Origin: Phycisphaerales bacterium
GTDB lineage: Bacteria; Planctomycetota; Phycisphaerae; UBA1845; Fen-1342
Direction of reading: 5' to 3'
DNA: 64,000 bases
NCBI GenBank assembly: GCA_016710275.1
Contig: JADJXS010000001.1
Location: 558,001 to 622,000, forward strand
Position numbers and translations under genes: made by a program
Shown here: piece by piece, positions 38,472-47,030 of the stretch
Layout: every line of letters begins with the position of its first letter
Numbering within the stretch: position 1 is the stretch's first letter
The notes under the pieces: model-generated
The model's input: only the letters and a program-made list of their open reading frames with translations
What the model was told of the DNA's origin: nothing
Databases searched by the model: none

Positions 38472-39575
38472 ATGCGCCCGAATCGCCTGCTGTGCCTGAT
38501 TCTGATGACGGCCGTGAGCGCCGCCGTGGTTGCCCAGGACAGTGCCCCCCCGCCGCCGGAGCGCCCCGGCGGCCGGCAGTTCGAGGCATTTGGTCCGGGC
38601 GGGCGCGGTGGGCCGGGCGGACCGATGGGGGGACGATTCCCGTGGATGGGGATCATGGCCGACCGCGTGGCGTTCGAGCTGGAGCTTGATGCGGATCAGC
38701 AGGCGCAATTCGACGACATGCGCAGCCGCTTGCGGGAGGAGATGCGCGGCCGGATGGAGGGGATGCGCGAGCGCTGGCAGGAAGTGCGGGCGATGGAGGA
38801 TGCCGGCGATGAGGAGGGCGCGCGGAAGCTGCGGGACGAGCTGCGCGGGTCGATGCGCGGCGGGCCGATGGAGGGGGTTGAGCGGATGTTTGATGAGCTG
38901 GCCCCGGTGCTGCGGCCGGAACAGGCCGAGCGGATGGAGGACATTCGCGACCGGTTCGAGACGGAGCGGGAGCGCTGGGAGCGATCGGAGCAGGTGGTGC
39001 GGGGGTTGCCGGATGAGCTGGAGATGAACGAGGAGCAGCGCGATCAGTTTCGCACGATGGTGCGCGAACGGATGCGCAGCGGGTGGGAGGAGCGCCGCCC
39101 GCAGATGGACTCGCTGATGGAGGAGATTCGCGCGGCGCAGGAATCGGGGGATCGGGAGCAGCTCGGCCTGCTGTATGCGCGAATGGATGAGGCGCGGCCG
39201 AATCCGGAGCGCGGCGCGGCGGACATGCTGGCCGACCTGGAGCCGCTGCTGACCGACACGCAGCGCGCAAAGCTGGCCGAGATTCGGGACGCGGCATTCG
39301 GCGACCCGGTTGCGGATGCGGCCCGGCCGGGGGCGCTGGACGTTCGGACGATTCTGCGCGCTGCGCGGCGCGCCCGGCTGAATAGTGAACAGCGCGACGC
39401 GCTGCGCTCGATGGAGCGCGAGGCGGTCCGCGACTGGCGTGCGGCGCGCGGAGACGCCGCGGCCCAGGACCGGGTGGCGGGGACGGTGAAGGAGCAGATT
39501 TCGCGGCTGCTGGATGCGGACCAGCGGGCGGCGTTTGAGGGCCAGTTGGAGCGCGCTGCGCGCAAGGCGCGATAA
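38472..39575 (+). CDS. Exported helical protein with LTxxQ-like repeats
   Basis: A 367-residue periplasmic protein. The signal peptide is MRPNRLLCLILMTAVSAAVVAQ, and a Gly/Pro-rich linker of about 40 residues follows. The rest is highly charged and helical, with at least six LTxxQ-like motifs spaced 40-60 residues apart (LDADQQAQF, LRPEQAERM, MNEEQRDQF, LTDTQRAKL, LNSEQRDAL, LDADQRAAF). Spy/CpxP-type chaperones carry two such motifs. I infer a related periplasmic fold but not the function. The ATG at 38472 has GGAG eight bases upstream and starts the signal peptide; upstream in-frame ATGs do not. It converges with the next gene. Confidence 0.75.
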   Translation: MRPNRLLCLILMTAVSAAVVAQDSAPPPPERPGGRQFEAFGPGGRGGPGGPMGGRFPWMGIMADRVAFELELDADQQAQFDDMRSRLREEMRGRMEGMRERWQEVRAMEDAGDEEGARKLRDELRGSMRGGPMEGVERMFDELAPVLRPEQAERMEDIRDRFETERERWERSEQVVRGLPDELEMNEEQRDQFRTMVRERMRSGWEERRPQMDSLMEEIRAAQESGDREQLGLLYARMDEARPNPERGAADMLADLEPLLTDTQRAKLAEIRDAAFGDPVADAARPGALDVRTILRAARRARLNSEQRDALRSMEREAVRDWRAARGDAAAQDRVAGTVKEQISRLLDADQRAAFEGQLERAARKAR

Positions 39576-39633
39576 GCGGCACGGAACGGAACGCGGTGTT
39601 GGACGGCCGCGCGAAGCCGGCGGAGCGGAATCG

Positions 39634-40344
39634 CTACTTTGCGGCGTCGCTCGCGGCGCGGGTGCAGAGGACTCGGATGACATAGGCCGGCGCGGCGGCA
39701 CCGTCGGCCGCGGCGTCCGCGCTGATCATCAGTTCGGGACGACCCATCTGCACGGTGGTTTCGAAGGAGCGGGAAACGCGGCGGAAGATGGGGGCTTTTA
39801 CTCCCGGTGCGCTCTCGATCGCGCTGGCTGTCACCACGGCGAGGTCGATCTTCCCGCTGATGGCGGCGCGGGCGTATCCGGCGCCGTCGATCCACTTTCC
39901 ATTCAGCTCGACTTCCAGTCCCTGATCCTGGCGGGCGATGCTGCGCTGCGGTTCGCCGTCCTTGGCCGTGCCTTCGCGCGTGACAATCGGCACGTTTGAG
40001 CTGGAACTGGCGCGCATGCCGGATTCGATCGACACCGGCTGCTGCAGGCGGTGCAGGACGCGGGTGGGTCCGAGCGCCGACAGGGCGCGCTCCAGGTCGG
40101 AGGCGGAGGGGTGCGCGGCGGCCAGCCCCTGTGCATCGAGATCGGCGAGTTGCGACGCGGACAGGTTCACCTCGAACACCATGATGTCGAAGTGGAGCGG
40201 AGTCAGGTCTCGCGGAGGCGCGGGTCGACGGGCCTGTTGCGCGGCCGGAGCGGAGGCGGCTCCGTCGTCGGCGAGCACAAGGGTGGACGCGATGGCGATG
40301 GCCAGCGCGACGACCGACAACATTGCGGTGCGAGTGCGAGTCAT
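39634..40344 (-). CDS. Exported protein resembling a secretin C-domain fragment
   Basis: A 236-residue exported protein with a signal peptide (AMLSVVALAIAIASTLVLA). The central part (about 100-190), with SGMRASSSSNVPIVTREG, GLEVELNGKWIDG and a later RSFETTVQMGRPELMIS, has the strand order of the beta domain of type II/III secretins (quench, double-sided sheet, tail). It is far too short for a pore-forming secretin and lacks the N1-N3 domains. AGGAG lies seven bases before the ATG at 40344. A stand-alone periplasmic relative is the best description; function unknown. Confidence 0.65.
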   Translation of the reverse strand: MTRTRTAMLSVVALAIAIASTLVLADDGAASAPAAQQARRPAPPRDLTPLHFDIMVFEVNLSASQLADLDAQGLAAAHPSASDLERALSALGPTRVLHRLQQPVSIESGMRASSSSNVPIVTREGTAKDGEPQRSIARQDQGLEVELNGKWIDGAGYARAAISGKIDLAVVTASAIESAPGVKAPIFRRVSRSFETTVQMGRPELMISADAAADGAAAPAYVIRVLCTRAASDAAK

Positions 40345-40452
40345 GGGGCGGCTCCTGGATGGAATGCGGAATTGGCCGGGTTCGTCGGCCTTGCCTGATT
40401 GCTCTTACACCCAGTGAGGAAGGGGGATGCAGGAGGGGGGGATGGCGGTGGA

Positions 40453-40715
40453 CCAGGGCCTGAAGGCCCTGGCAACGGTCGTGCGCCCTACGGGCGAAGA
40501 CATGCTTACGCGGGGTACCGCGAAAGCATGCCACCCAACACGCGGCATGGCACCCAGCGCCTTGGCAACGGTCGTGCGCCTTACGGGCGAAGACATGCTT
40601 ACGCGGGGTACCGCGAAAGCATGCCACCCAACACGCGGCATGGCACCCAGCGCCTTGGCAACGGTCGTGCGCCTTACGGGCGAAGACATGCCGACGCAAA
40701 GCCGTCGGCATGGCG
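40453..40715 (+). repeat. Dispersed hairpin repeat, locus R5, with 93-bp tandem duplication
   Basis: Module A (40453) and module B are followed by a second A' (second hairpin only) plus B, then a third A' and a module D. The spacing of the GGCAACGGTCGTGCGCC block is exactly 93 bp twice (40471, 40564, 40657). Module B here has the loop GGTA inside CGCGG/CCGCG. The right end overlaps the 3' end of the NeuD-like gene on the opposite strand. Confidence 0.9.
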
Positions 40716-41444
40716 CCCAGCGGCGTTCGCGTGGCACGCAGCGTCGATCGCGTGGCACGCAGCGTTGTCGGCTGTGCGCGGGGCGGCGATGAAGCGACCT
40801 CCCGCTCGCGGTCGGCTCTGAGCGGGCACGCCCTCGGCCACATCCCACGCCGGCACATCGTGGATGACCACCGCCCCCGGTTGCACGGTCGCGCCGGTGC
40901 CGATCGTTCGACCGGGAATGACGCTCGCGCCGATGCCGATCGTGGCGCACGGCTCGACGCGGACCCCGCCGGCCAGCCGCACGGCCGGATGGAGAAACGC
41001 CCCTTCGCCGATCACGCCGTCGTGGTCCACGATGGCGCCGGCCGAGAGTATCGCGTGCGCGCCGATCCGCCCGTGGACGCAGACCGTGACGCGCGGTCCG
41101 ATGATGACGTGTGCGCCGAGCGCGGCGAGCGGAGAGACGCTGGCCAACGGATGCACCGCCGAGATCAGCGTCATGCCGAGGGCGCGCAGCTCGGCGGCGA
41201 GAGAGACGCGCACCGCGTTCGAGCCGATGGCGACAATCGCGCTGCGCACGCCGCGCGCGAGCAGCTCCGGCACGGCATCCATGCCGCCGAAGATTGGCAA
41301 TCCGTCGTGCGTCCGGCCGTGGCGCTGCGGGTCGGAATCGAGGAACGCCGCGACGGACCAGCGGCCGTGCTGCACGAGAATGTCGTGCACCACCGCACCC
41401 AGCCCGCCTGCGCCGTAGATCACCGCTTCGCCGCTCGCGCTCAT
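40674..41444 (-). CDS. NeuD-like sugar O-acyltransferase with repeat-derived tail
   Basis: A 256-residue left-handed beta-helix acyltransferase. The N-terminal Rossmann-like PglD_N domain starts EAVIYGAGGLGAVVHD and binds the acceptor. The hexapeptide repeats (about 85-205) include the catalytic-type H in VDHDGVIGEGAFLHP. Such enzymes use acetyl-CoA on sialic acid or bacillosamine-type sugars. The ATG at 41444 starts the domain. Homologues usually end near 210-220. Here about 35 further residues (Ala/His/Cys-rich, ending ASACLRP) are translated from a short direct repeat and from the dispersed repeat at locus R5, which also supplies the stop codon. Confidence 0.85.
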   Translation of the reverse strand: MSASGEAVIYGAGGLGAVVHDILVQHGRWSVAAFLDSDPQRHGRTHDGLPIFGGMDAVPELLARGVRSAIVAIGSNAVRVSLAAELRALGMTLISAVHPLASVSPLAALGAHVIIGPRVTVCVHGRIGAHAILSAGAIVDHDGVIGEGAFLHPAVRLAGGVRVEPCATIGIGASVIPGRTIGTGATVQPGAVVIHDVPAWDVAEGVPAQSRPRAGGRFIAAPRTADNAACHAIDAACHANAAGRHADGFASACLRP

Positions 41445-41568
41445 ACCCGAGATATCGGCAGCGCGGCGGCGGGCGCAATCTTCGCGCGGCCGCAGCCGCG
41501 GCCGGGGCAGGAGGGTACCATGTGGGGGCGCGCCGATTCCGCGCGTGCCGGCCGCCCGGAGGCATCCG

Positions 41569-42279
41569 ATGCTGATCGTCCCGACCGCCACGACCGTCAC
41601 GACTTTCCTGCTGCTCAGCGCGCTGCAAGCCGCGCCGGCGCCGGCGCGACCCACCGAATCACCGACGGGAAGCGCGGCTGCCGCGAGGGCGGACCAGCCC
41701 GGCTCGAGCGCGAAGCCTGCGGCGGCCGGGGGCTCGTCGCAAGCGGGTACATCCGGTGCTCGCGCCACCGGGGAGGGCACAGCGCCGCCGGCGGCCAGTT
41801 CGCCGCCAAGTTCCGCGCCGGCGACACAGCCGGCCGGTGAAGGGGGCGCGAATGAAGTCGGTCAGGCGGCGGATGCGCGTCTGCCGCGGCAGGCCGAGAT
41901 ATTTCGAGCGCTGATTGAGGAGCGCGAGGGGACGGTGCGGCCGATCGAGCCGGTACGGCCGGAGCGGACCGGATCGGGTGCGGCGCGGCCGGCGGAGGTG
42001 GATGCGCCGATGCTGGAGGGGGAGCAGATCGTGAATCGGGCGGCGAAGCTGGTGCGATCGTCCGGGCGGTCGGAGCTGATCGTGACGGGTCAGGATGGTG
42101 GTGCGAGTCGCAGCTATCCGATTCTGGAGTCGCAGTTGCTGGAGGTGATCGAGCGCGAGGCGGATGCGGGGGTTGAGGAGTTCGTGATCACGGCGGAGGC
42201 GAAGCTCTATCGCGGGCGGAACTATCTGCTGCTGCTGAAGGTGATGCGCCGCGTTCCGAACGGGAACGTGACGCCGTAG
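41569..42279 (+). CDS. Exported protein with Ala/Ser/Pro-rich linker, hypothetical
   Basis: A 236-residue protein. The hydrophobic start (VPTATTVTTFLLLSALQAAPA) looks like a signal peptide or anchor. A low-complexity Ala/Ser/Gly/Pro linker (about 25-100) follows, then a compact C-terminal domain (about 105-236) with LEGEQIVNRAAKLVR and EFVITAEAKLYRGRNYLLL. GGAGG lies six bases before the ATG at 41569; an in-frame ATG 24 bases upstream lacks this. I do not recognise the C-terminal domain. Confidence 0.7.
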   Translation: MLIVPTATTVTTFLLLSALQAAPAPARPTESPTGSAAAARADQPGSSAKPAAAGGSSQAGTSGARATGEGTAPPAASSPPSSAPATQPAGEGGANEVGQAADARLPRQAEIFRALIEEREGTVRPIEPVRPERTGSGAARPAEVDAPMLEGEQIVNRAAKLVRSSGRSELIVTGQDGGASRSYPILESQLLEVIEREADAGVEEFVITAEAKLYRGRNYLLLLKVMRRVPNGNVTP

Positions 42280-42392
42280 GGACTCGGATCACTCTGCGAG
42301 GTTCGCGGTGCGTGGTGGTTGTGCGTCGCGGTCCGGGTTGAGGTCCGTGCGCCAGTTCAAGTCTGTTCATTCTTCATTCATCGAGGAGCGTC

Positions 42393-43100
42393 ATGTCCTC
42401 ACCGGTTGAAACCGCCTGCCCGATGTGCGGGAAGCGCTATCGCGTGCGTCCGGAATTCATCGGGCGAAGCGGGACGTGTCGCAGTTGCGGAACGACGTTC
42501 GAGTTTCAGCCGGCGCAGGATGTGACCGGTCCGGCGGATTACATGGAGGGGTTTCGGGCCGTGCAGGCGCAATTGGAGGCGCGGCTCGGGCCGAGCAACG
42601 GGCGGGTCTGCGCGTCGCCGATTCCGCTGTACCTGGACCTGCAGCGCGGACGGGCGGAGTCGTTGTGCTTTGAGAAGTACATCCCCGGCTTTGCGTTCTG
42701 CACCTGCGCACTCTCGCTGCACGATCAACAGCCGACCGGGGCCCATGGCAACTACGAGCTGATGATGTGTGCGCACGAGCCGCTGTCCTTCGCCCCGGAG
42801 TGCATTGGGGCGATCGGGGCGTATTCGCTGACGGCAGTGATTGACCCGGGGCACACGATCGACCTCGGGCCGAACCAGCCGCCGCACTCGAACATGCGCG
42901 GGTTGTTGGCGTGGACGCCGGAGTTGAAGGAGCCGGTGTTTCAGTTGTATGGCCGGCCGCGGACGATCGTGTTGCTGATCGGCGTGACGGAGGCGGAGAT
43001 GAACGCCTGTCGCGAGTATGGGCCGGAAGGGGTGGTGCTGAAGCTCAAAGCGCGCGGCGAGTTTCCGTACACGACGCTGGAGCGGCGGTCGCTGGTGTGA
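42393..43100 (+). CDS. Zinc-ribbon plus suppressor-of-fused (SUFU) domain protein
   Basis: A 235-residue cytosolic protein. Residues 9-33 form a zinc ribbon (CPMCGKRYRV...CRSCG), which in planctomycetes often heads unrelated domains. Residues about 95-230 fit the SUFU fold: HGNYELMM, IGAIGAYSLT, a DPGHTIDLG turn, LLIGVTEAEMNACREYG and a late Leu-rich strand. Bacterial SUFU proteins are common in polymorphic-toxin immunity contexts, but no toxin gene is adjacent here. GAGGAG precedes the ATG at 42393. Function unknown. Confidence 0.75.
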   Translation: MSSPVETACPMCGKRYRVRPEFIGRSGTCRSCGTTFEFQPAQDVTGPADYMEGFRAVQAQLEARLGPSNGRVCASPIPLYLDLQRGRAESLCFEKYIPGFAFCTCALSLHDQQPTGAHGNYELMMCAHEPLSFAPECIGAIGAYSLTAVIDPGHTIDLGPNQPPHSNMRGLLAWTPELKEPVFQLYGRPRTIVLLIGVTEAEMNACREYGPEGVVLKLKARGEFPYTTLERRSLV

Positions 43101-43173
43101 TTCGGCGTTTGGGTTGGGGATGGGACGCGGCAGGTGTTTCGATTTGCGCGGCGGATGGTGCGCGGGCAACGGG

Positions 43174-43340
43174 CATGCCGACGCAAAGGCCGTCGGCATG
43201 GCACCCAAAACGTTCGGCATGGCACCCAACGCGCGGCATGTGGCACCGGGGTTCTGCCCGGTGTCTTGCTATCCACCGCCCGGAACGGCGGTGGCACGAC
43301 GGAGTGCATGCGTACGCTGAGTACAGCGAAAGCATGCCAC
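43174..43340 (+). repeat. Dispersed hairpin repeat, locus R6
   Basis: Module D comes first (CATGCCGACGCAAAGGCCGTCGGCATG), then two GGCATGGCACCCAA spacers, module C with the C-G swapped stem CACCGGGG-TTCT-GCCCGGTG, a second hairpin CACCGCCC-GGAA-CGGCGGTG, and module B with CGCTG/CAGCG inside. The swaps are compensated relative to R2. Confidence 0.88.
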
Positions 43341-43381
43341 TCGGCGATCTCCGTTCCCCCGTGTGAAGAAAAGGCGTGATC

Positions 43382-43972
43382 ATGACCCCATCTACCGACT
43401 TCGTGCAGATCCTGCTTTCACACAATCACTGGGCCAATGGGCAGGTGCTTGATCGTGCCGGGCAACTCACGGAGGATGAGTTTCATCGCCGGTTCGAGAT
43501 CGGTCCGGGCAGTGTGCATGACGCAATGCGGCACATCGTGGCGGCCATGCTGCGCTGGGCGGATCGAATCGGCGAGCGCCCCCTGCGCGCCTCGCTCGAC
43601 TCGCAAGAGCGCCGGTTCTCGATCTCCGAGCTGCGGGAGCACAATGACGCGGCGACCGCCCAGCTCATGGAGGTCGCGCGGGGCCTGTCCGGCGAATCGG
43701 CCCGCTCGCTGGGGGCAAGTTCCGCGGAGGGGTCGGGTGCTGCCGGGGCGGCGGCCGGATGGGCGGGGCGCATTGAGTTTCGGCTGGCCGATGGAACCGT
43801 GTACCGATTTTCAAAGGCGGCATCGCTTGCGCACGCGGCACTGCACGGCCAGCACCATCGCACGCAGGTCGTCAACATGTTCCGGCAACTGGGCAAGCCG
43901 GCGGCGGAACTGGACCTGGATCCGATCGAATGGGAGTGCGCGCTGACGGGGCAGATTGCGCCGGGCGGCTGA
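43382..43972 (+). CDS. DinB-family protein
   Basis: A 196-residue four-helix bundle of the DinB/YfiT type, usually metal-dependent thiol transferases or hydrolases. The family's three His ligands are plausible in SVHDAMRHIV (first), and in AALHGQHHRTQV (second and third). The middle has a Ser/Gly/Ala-rich insertion (about 105-125). The ATG at 43382 lies seven bases after AAGG; a GTG six bases upstream is an alternative. Repeat R6 is just upstream. The substrate cannot be inferred. Confidence 0.82.
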   Translation: MTPSTDFVQILLSHNHWANGQVLDRAGQLTEDEFHRRFEIGPGSVHDAMRHIVAAMLRWADRIGERPLRASLDSQERRFSISELREHNDAATAQLMEVARGLSGESARSLGASSAEGSGAAGAAAGWAGRIEFRLADGTVYRFSKAASLAHAALHGQHHRTQVVNMFRQLGKPAAELDLDPIEWECALTGQIAPGG

Positions 43973-43989
43973 TTGAAACGGCTGCGGAG

Positions 43990-45243
43990 CTACTTCCGCA
44001 GGTAAACCCAGACAAAGCCGGTTCGATCCTCGATCAGGAACTTTCGGCGCTGTTCGTACAGGCGCTGCATCTCTTCCTGCCGCTCCTCATTGAGCCCGTT
44101 GCCTCGCGCTCGCTCCCGCAATGCGGCCATCGCCTCGCTCCACTCGGTTCGGCGCTTCTCGAACTCCTCGTCGCTGATGCCGCGCGCTGGCGAGATCAGG
44201 GATGCGTTGTCTCCGACCAGCACGTCCAGCTTGCCGTCGCCGTTCATGTCCGCCGCCCAGACACGCGTCGCCCGCGACGGCGCACGCACGTTTTCCGGCC
44301 GGCATTCGACGTCCTGGTCTTTCGGCGGTGGGGCGATCAACTCGACCATGTCGCGCAGCGTCGGCGGCTTCCCGGGGCCGGCCGTGTTCAGGGCGATGAA
44401 AACGCCGCCGGTGGCGGACCCGCTGAGCAGGTCGAGGTCTCCGTCGCCGTCGAAGTCGATCACGAAGGGGTCGCTGTGTCCGCCGAGATTCCGGTCGAGC
44501 AGAAGCGGCCCGCTGTGGCCGCGGAGCGGAGTCGCCTTGGGAGCGAATCGGCCGCGGCCCTCGCCGGTGAAGAGCCAGAACGAGCCGTCGAGGTTGCCGA
44601 CGATGAGGTCGAGATCGCCGTCGCCATCCCAATCGACGGCGAAGGGGCGGGTGCAGATGGTGTTGCTGTGCTGCGGCCGGTCGTTGGCTTGCGGCAGGGC
44701 CAGCGGCTGATCGTCGGCGTCGAGCAGCGGCACCGCGGTCTCGAACGTTCGGTCCGGCGTGCCGCGAAGCACCTGGAACAGCCCGGCCATGGAGCCGCGT
44801 CTGCCGGGGTCCGCATAAGAACCGGAGAGGATGTCAGGATGGCCGTCCGCGTCGATATCCACAAACTGTGGAGTGGAACTGGTGCATCACCAGACACCCG
44901 GCACGAGGGCGACCGCTTTGCCGGTCATGAGCCATTCGCCCGCCGCGAATTTTCCGTCGCCCAGTCCCTTGAAGACGCGAATCTTGCCGTCCTTGAACTG
45001 CCCGACGAGCAGGTCGGGTTTGCCGTCGCGGTCGATGTCGGCGACGCAGGGGGCGGCGTAGCCGGGCTTCTCGACGCGGATCAGCTCGTCGCCGGCTTTC
45101 AATCGAACCGGCGGGTGGAACTCCGGCGGCGCGGCGGCTGCGCCGCCGGCGAGGGCGCTCGCGGCGACGGCGCTGAGGGCGCTGAGCTTGAGAGCGAAGG
45201 GAGCGGTGGCAAGAGCGGGCGCGGCGGGTGGCTTGAGCGGCAC
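43990..45243 (-). pseudogene. Exported FG-GAP/VCBS repeat protein split by one in-frame UGA
   Basis: A single 417-codon frame interrupted by TGA at 44887-44889. Before it lie a GTG start (GGAGGAG five bases upstream), a signal peptide and one FG-GAP unit (DIDRDGKPDLLVGQF). After it, in the same frame with no other damage, come FVDIDADGHPDILSGSY, DWDGDGDLDLIVGNL, DFDGDGDLDLLSGSA and DMNGDGKLDVLVGDN, and then a charged helical tail. These Asp loops form calcium-binding beta-propeller blades. The join reads GVW-stop-CTSSTPQF. It is either a recent nonsense mutation or sequencing error, or a recoded UGA; a small hairpin follows the stop at a distance compatible with bacterial selenocysteine insertion. 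Confidence 0.75.
44858..44872 (-). promoter_or_regulatory. Hairpin downstream of in-frame UGA (SECIS-like, speculative)
   Basis: On the coding strand TCCACA-GTT-TGTGGA forms a 6-bp stem with a 3-base loop beginning with G, and the loop lies 20 bases after the UGA. This fits the loose published description of bacterial SECIS elements (loop about 16-37 bases from the UGA, a G among the first loop bases). Such small hairpins also arise by chance, and no selenocysteine genes are visible in the window. Confidence 0.25.
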
Positions 45244-45347
45244 GGCGACTCCTCCCGGTAGGGGTCGATGGATCGGATCGACCCATGGAGATCATAGCCG
45301 GTTGTGGCGCGATGGGCGGACCGGTTTGCGGCGGTGGAGTGGAAGGG

Positions 45348-45393
45348 CATGCCGACGCAAAGGCCGTCGGCATGGCGGCCAACGCGCGGCATG
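45348..45393 (+). repeat. Dispersed hairpin repeat, locus R7 (module D)
   Basis: CATGCCGACG-CAAAGG-CCGTCGGCATG followed by a GCGGCATG tail. It lies immediately upstream of the decayed IS110 transposase; TATGAAGCG, shared with the ends of the other IS110 element, follows at about 45398. Confidence 0.85.
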
Positions 45394-45469
45394 AAGATGT
45401 ATGAAGCGGGGCACCTTGCGGGGCGTTCAGTCTGACGCCATAAGGAACTACCCGCACAAGGAGCCCTTC

Positions 45470-46540
45470 ATGCATTCTAATCCAACGCAGCCAGCTATCG
45501 AACCCAACCAGCGAATCGTCGCGCTCGACGTTCACTGCAAGTTCACCGAACTCGCCGCCGTCTCGCCCGCCGGCAAACGGATCGCCTCTCAACGCTGCAA
45601 CACCACCATCCCCGATGTGCTCGCCGCTCTCAAAAAGTCAAAAAGCCCCGAACCGTCATCATCGAAGAAGGATCGCTCGCCGACTGGCTCATGCGGCCTC
45701 ACCGAGTGCGGCGAATGCGTGCGCATCTGCGACCCACGCCGCAACGCTCTCGTCGCCAAGGACGACGAAAAAGACGACCCCATCGACGCGCTCAAGCTGG
45801 CCCAGCCTCGCGCGCGGCGGATTCCTCAAGTTCGTGCACCACCCCGAGAGCTTCGAGCGCGTCATTTTCAAACGGGCGCATCGCGCTCTATCACGACCGC
45901 ATCCGCAACCGCGTCCGCCAAGCCAATCGCGTGATCGCCCAGGCGCGGCTCTACGGCGTGATGATCCGCGAGAGCGACTTTGCCGAAGACACCGCCGCCG
46001 TGTTCAAGCAACTGCCCAAACGCAAGGCGGTGCGCGACGACTTCCAGACGCTGCTTGACGGCTATCAGGCGGCCGTGACGCAGGCGATGGTGCTGCGCCG
46101 CGGCGTGCTCAAACTGTCGAAAGCCTATCCCGAGATCGCGCGTTTTCAGTCGCTGCCGGGTTATGGCCCGATCCGCGCCGCGACGTTCTTCGCGTTTCTG
46201 GACACGCCCTGGCGATTTCGCAGCAAGGCCGCGGTGTGGAAGTATGTCGGCATCGGGCTGTGCCGGCGCGGCAGCGGCGGATCGGTGACGTTGCATGTTC
46301 CGAACCAGGTGAATCGGGTGCTGAAAAGTGCCGTGCTGGGCGGCGATGAACGCCGTCGGCGGCGACGGCGAGTTTTCGCGTCTGCATGAGAGGTGGGTGA
46401 AGAATGGATTGACGGCTCGCATGGCACGCCGCAATGTGGCTCGGCTGCAGACGGCGGTGTTGTGGGGCATGTGGAAAAGCGGCGGCGAGTACTGTTGCGA
46501 TCGGATCGCGCGGCTGTTGGAGCCGGTGACGGTTTCCTGA
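45470..46540 (+). pseudogene. IS110-family transposase remnant with several frameshifts
   Basis: Starts with ATG at 45470 behind AAGGAG and encodes RIVALDVHCKFTELAAV, the DEDD-domain start. The homologous protein then hops frames at least five times: IIEEGSLADWLM, then VRICDPRRNALVAKDD, then LARGGFLKFVHHPESFERV, then RIRNRVRQANRVIAQARLYG up to LPGYGPIRAATFFAFLDTPW and YVGIGLCRRGSGGS, and finally HERWVKNGLTARMARRNVAR. Both catalytic halves are recognisable, so this was a full IS110 copy, different in sequence from the one at 8-9 kb. It is inactive. Multiple independent lesions indicate an older insertion. Confidence 0.88.
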
Positions 46541-47015
46541 ACGATTCGCGGCTCGTCACAAGCGAGCGGCGTTGTCGGCTTTTGCGTGCGTGCGGAGTTC
46601 CGAGGGTGCCATTGAACGGGATCGCAGGCGATCCGCAGTTCTCGCGACATGAATGAACCCGCAGTACGTTTGCCACGCTCGACCATCCTGATGGACCTCA
46701 TTTGAGAGTCCCGAATAGGTGCCTGGGCGGCGTTACTTTGACCGCCACGGTATGCGTGATGAAGCAGGATGGCTGCCAAGGACAATGCGGCTTGTGTGGT
46801 TTGGACGAGTGACGCGAGGGGATGATGGAGGCAGTCGCAGCCGTCGGCGCGGATCGCGTCGGCAGTGCTTGGCCGAATCATGGGGCGCCCCTGCGAAGGT
46901 CACGATTTTGGTGCGTCCGCGGGGAAAGTCTGTTGACATTCGCCTTCATATAGGTGGCACCCGGCGATTGAAGCGCTCCGCTGTCGGTCTCGCATCTTCG
47001 ACCGAGCAACCACGC
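46541..47015. other. Intergenic stretch between IS110 remnant and TPP leader
   Basis: About 475 bases without a convincing gene. A TTGACA at 46933-46938 has no well-spaced -10 partner. The outer end of the IS110 remnant must lie here but I could not locate it. Confidence 0.4.
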
Positions 47016-47021
47016 TATAAT
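47016..47021 (+). promoter_or_regulatory. -10 box ahead of TPP-riboswitch-like leader
   Basis: A perfect TATAAT at 47016-47021. Initiation near 47028 would start the transcript at the first base of the riboswitch-like leader. The -35 region is weak (GCATCT at 18 bases). Confidence 0.5.
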
Positions 47022-47030
47022 CCCGGCATC

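Noticed and set aside
40453..40715. CRISPR-like or coding repeat
   Set aside because: The 93-bp spacing comes from duplication of the A'-B hairpin module, and the sequences between copies are identical.
46933..46961. TTGACA promoter upstream of the TPP leader
   Set aside because: No -10-like hexamer at 16-18 bases; the nearest TATAGG is only about 10 bases away.
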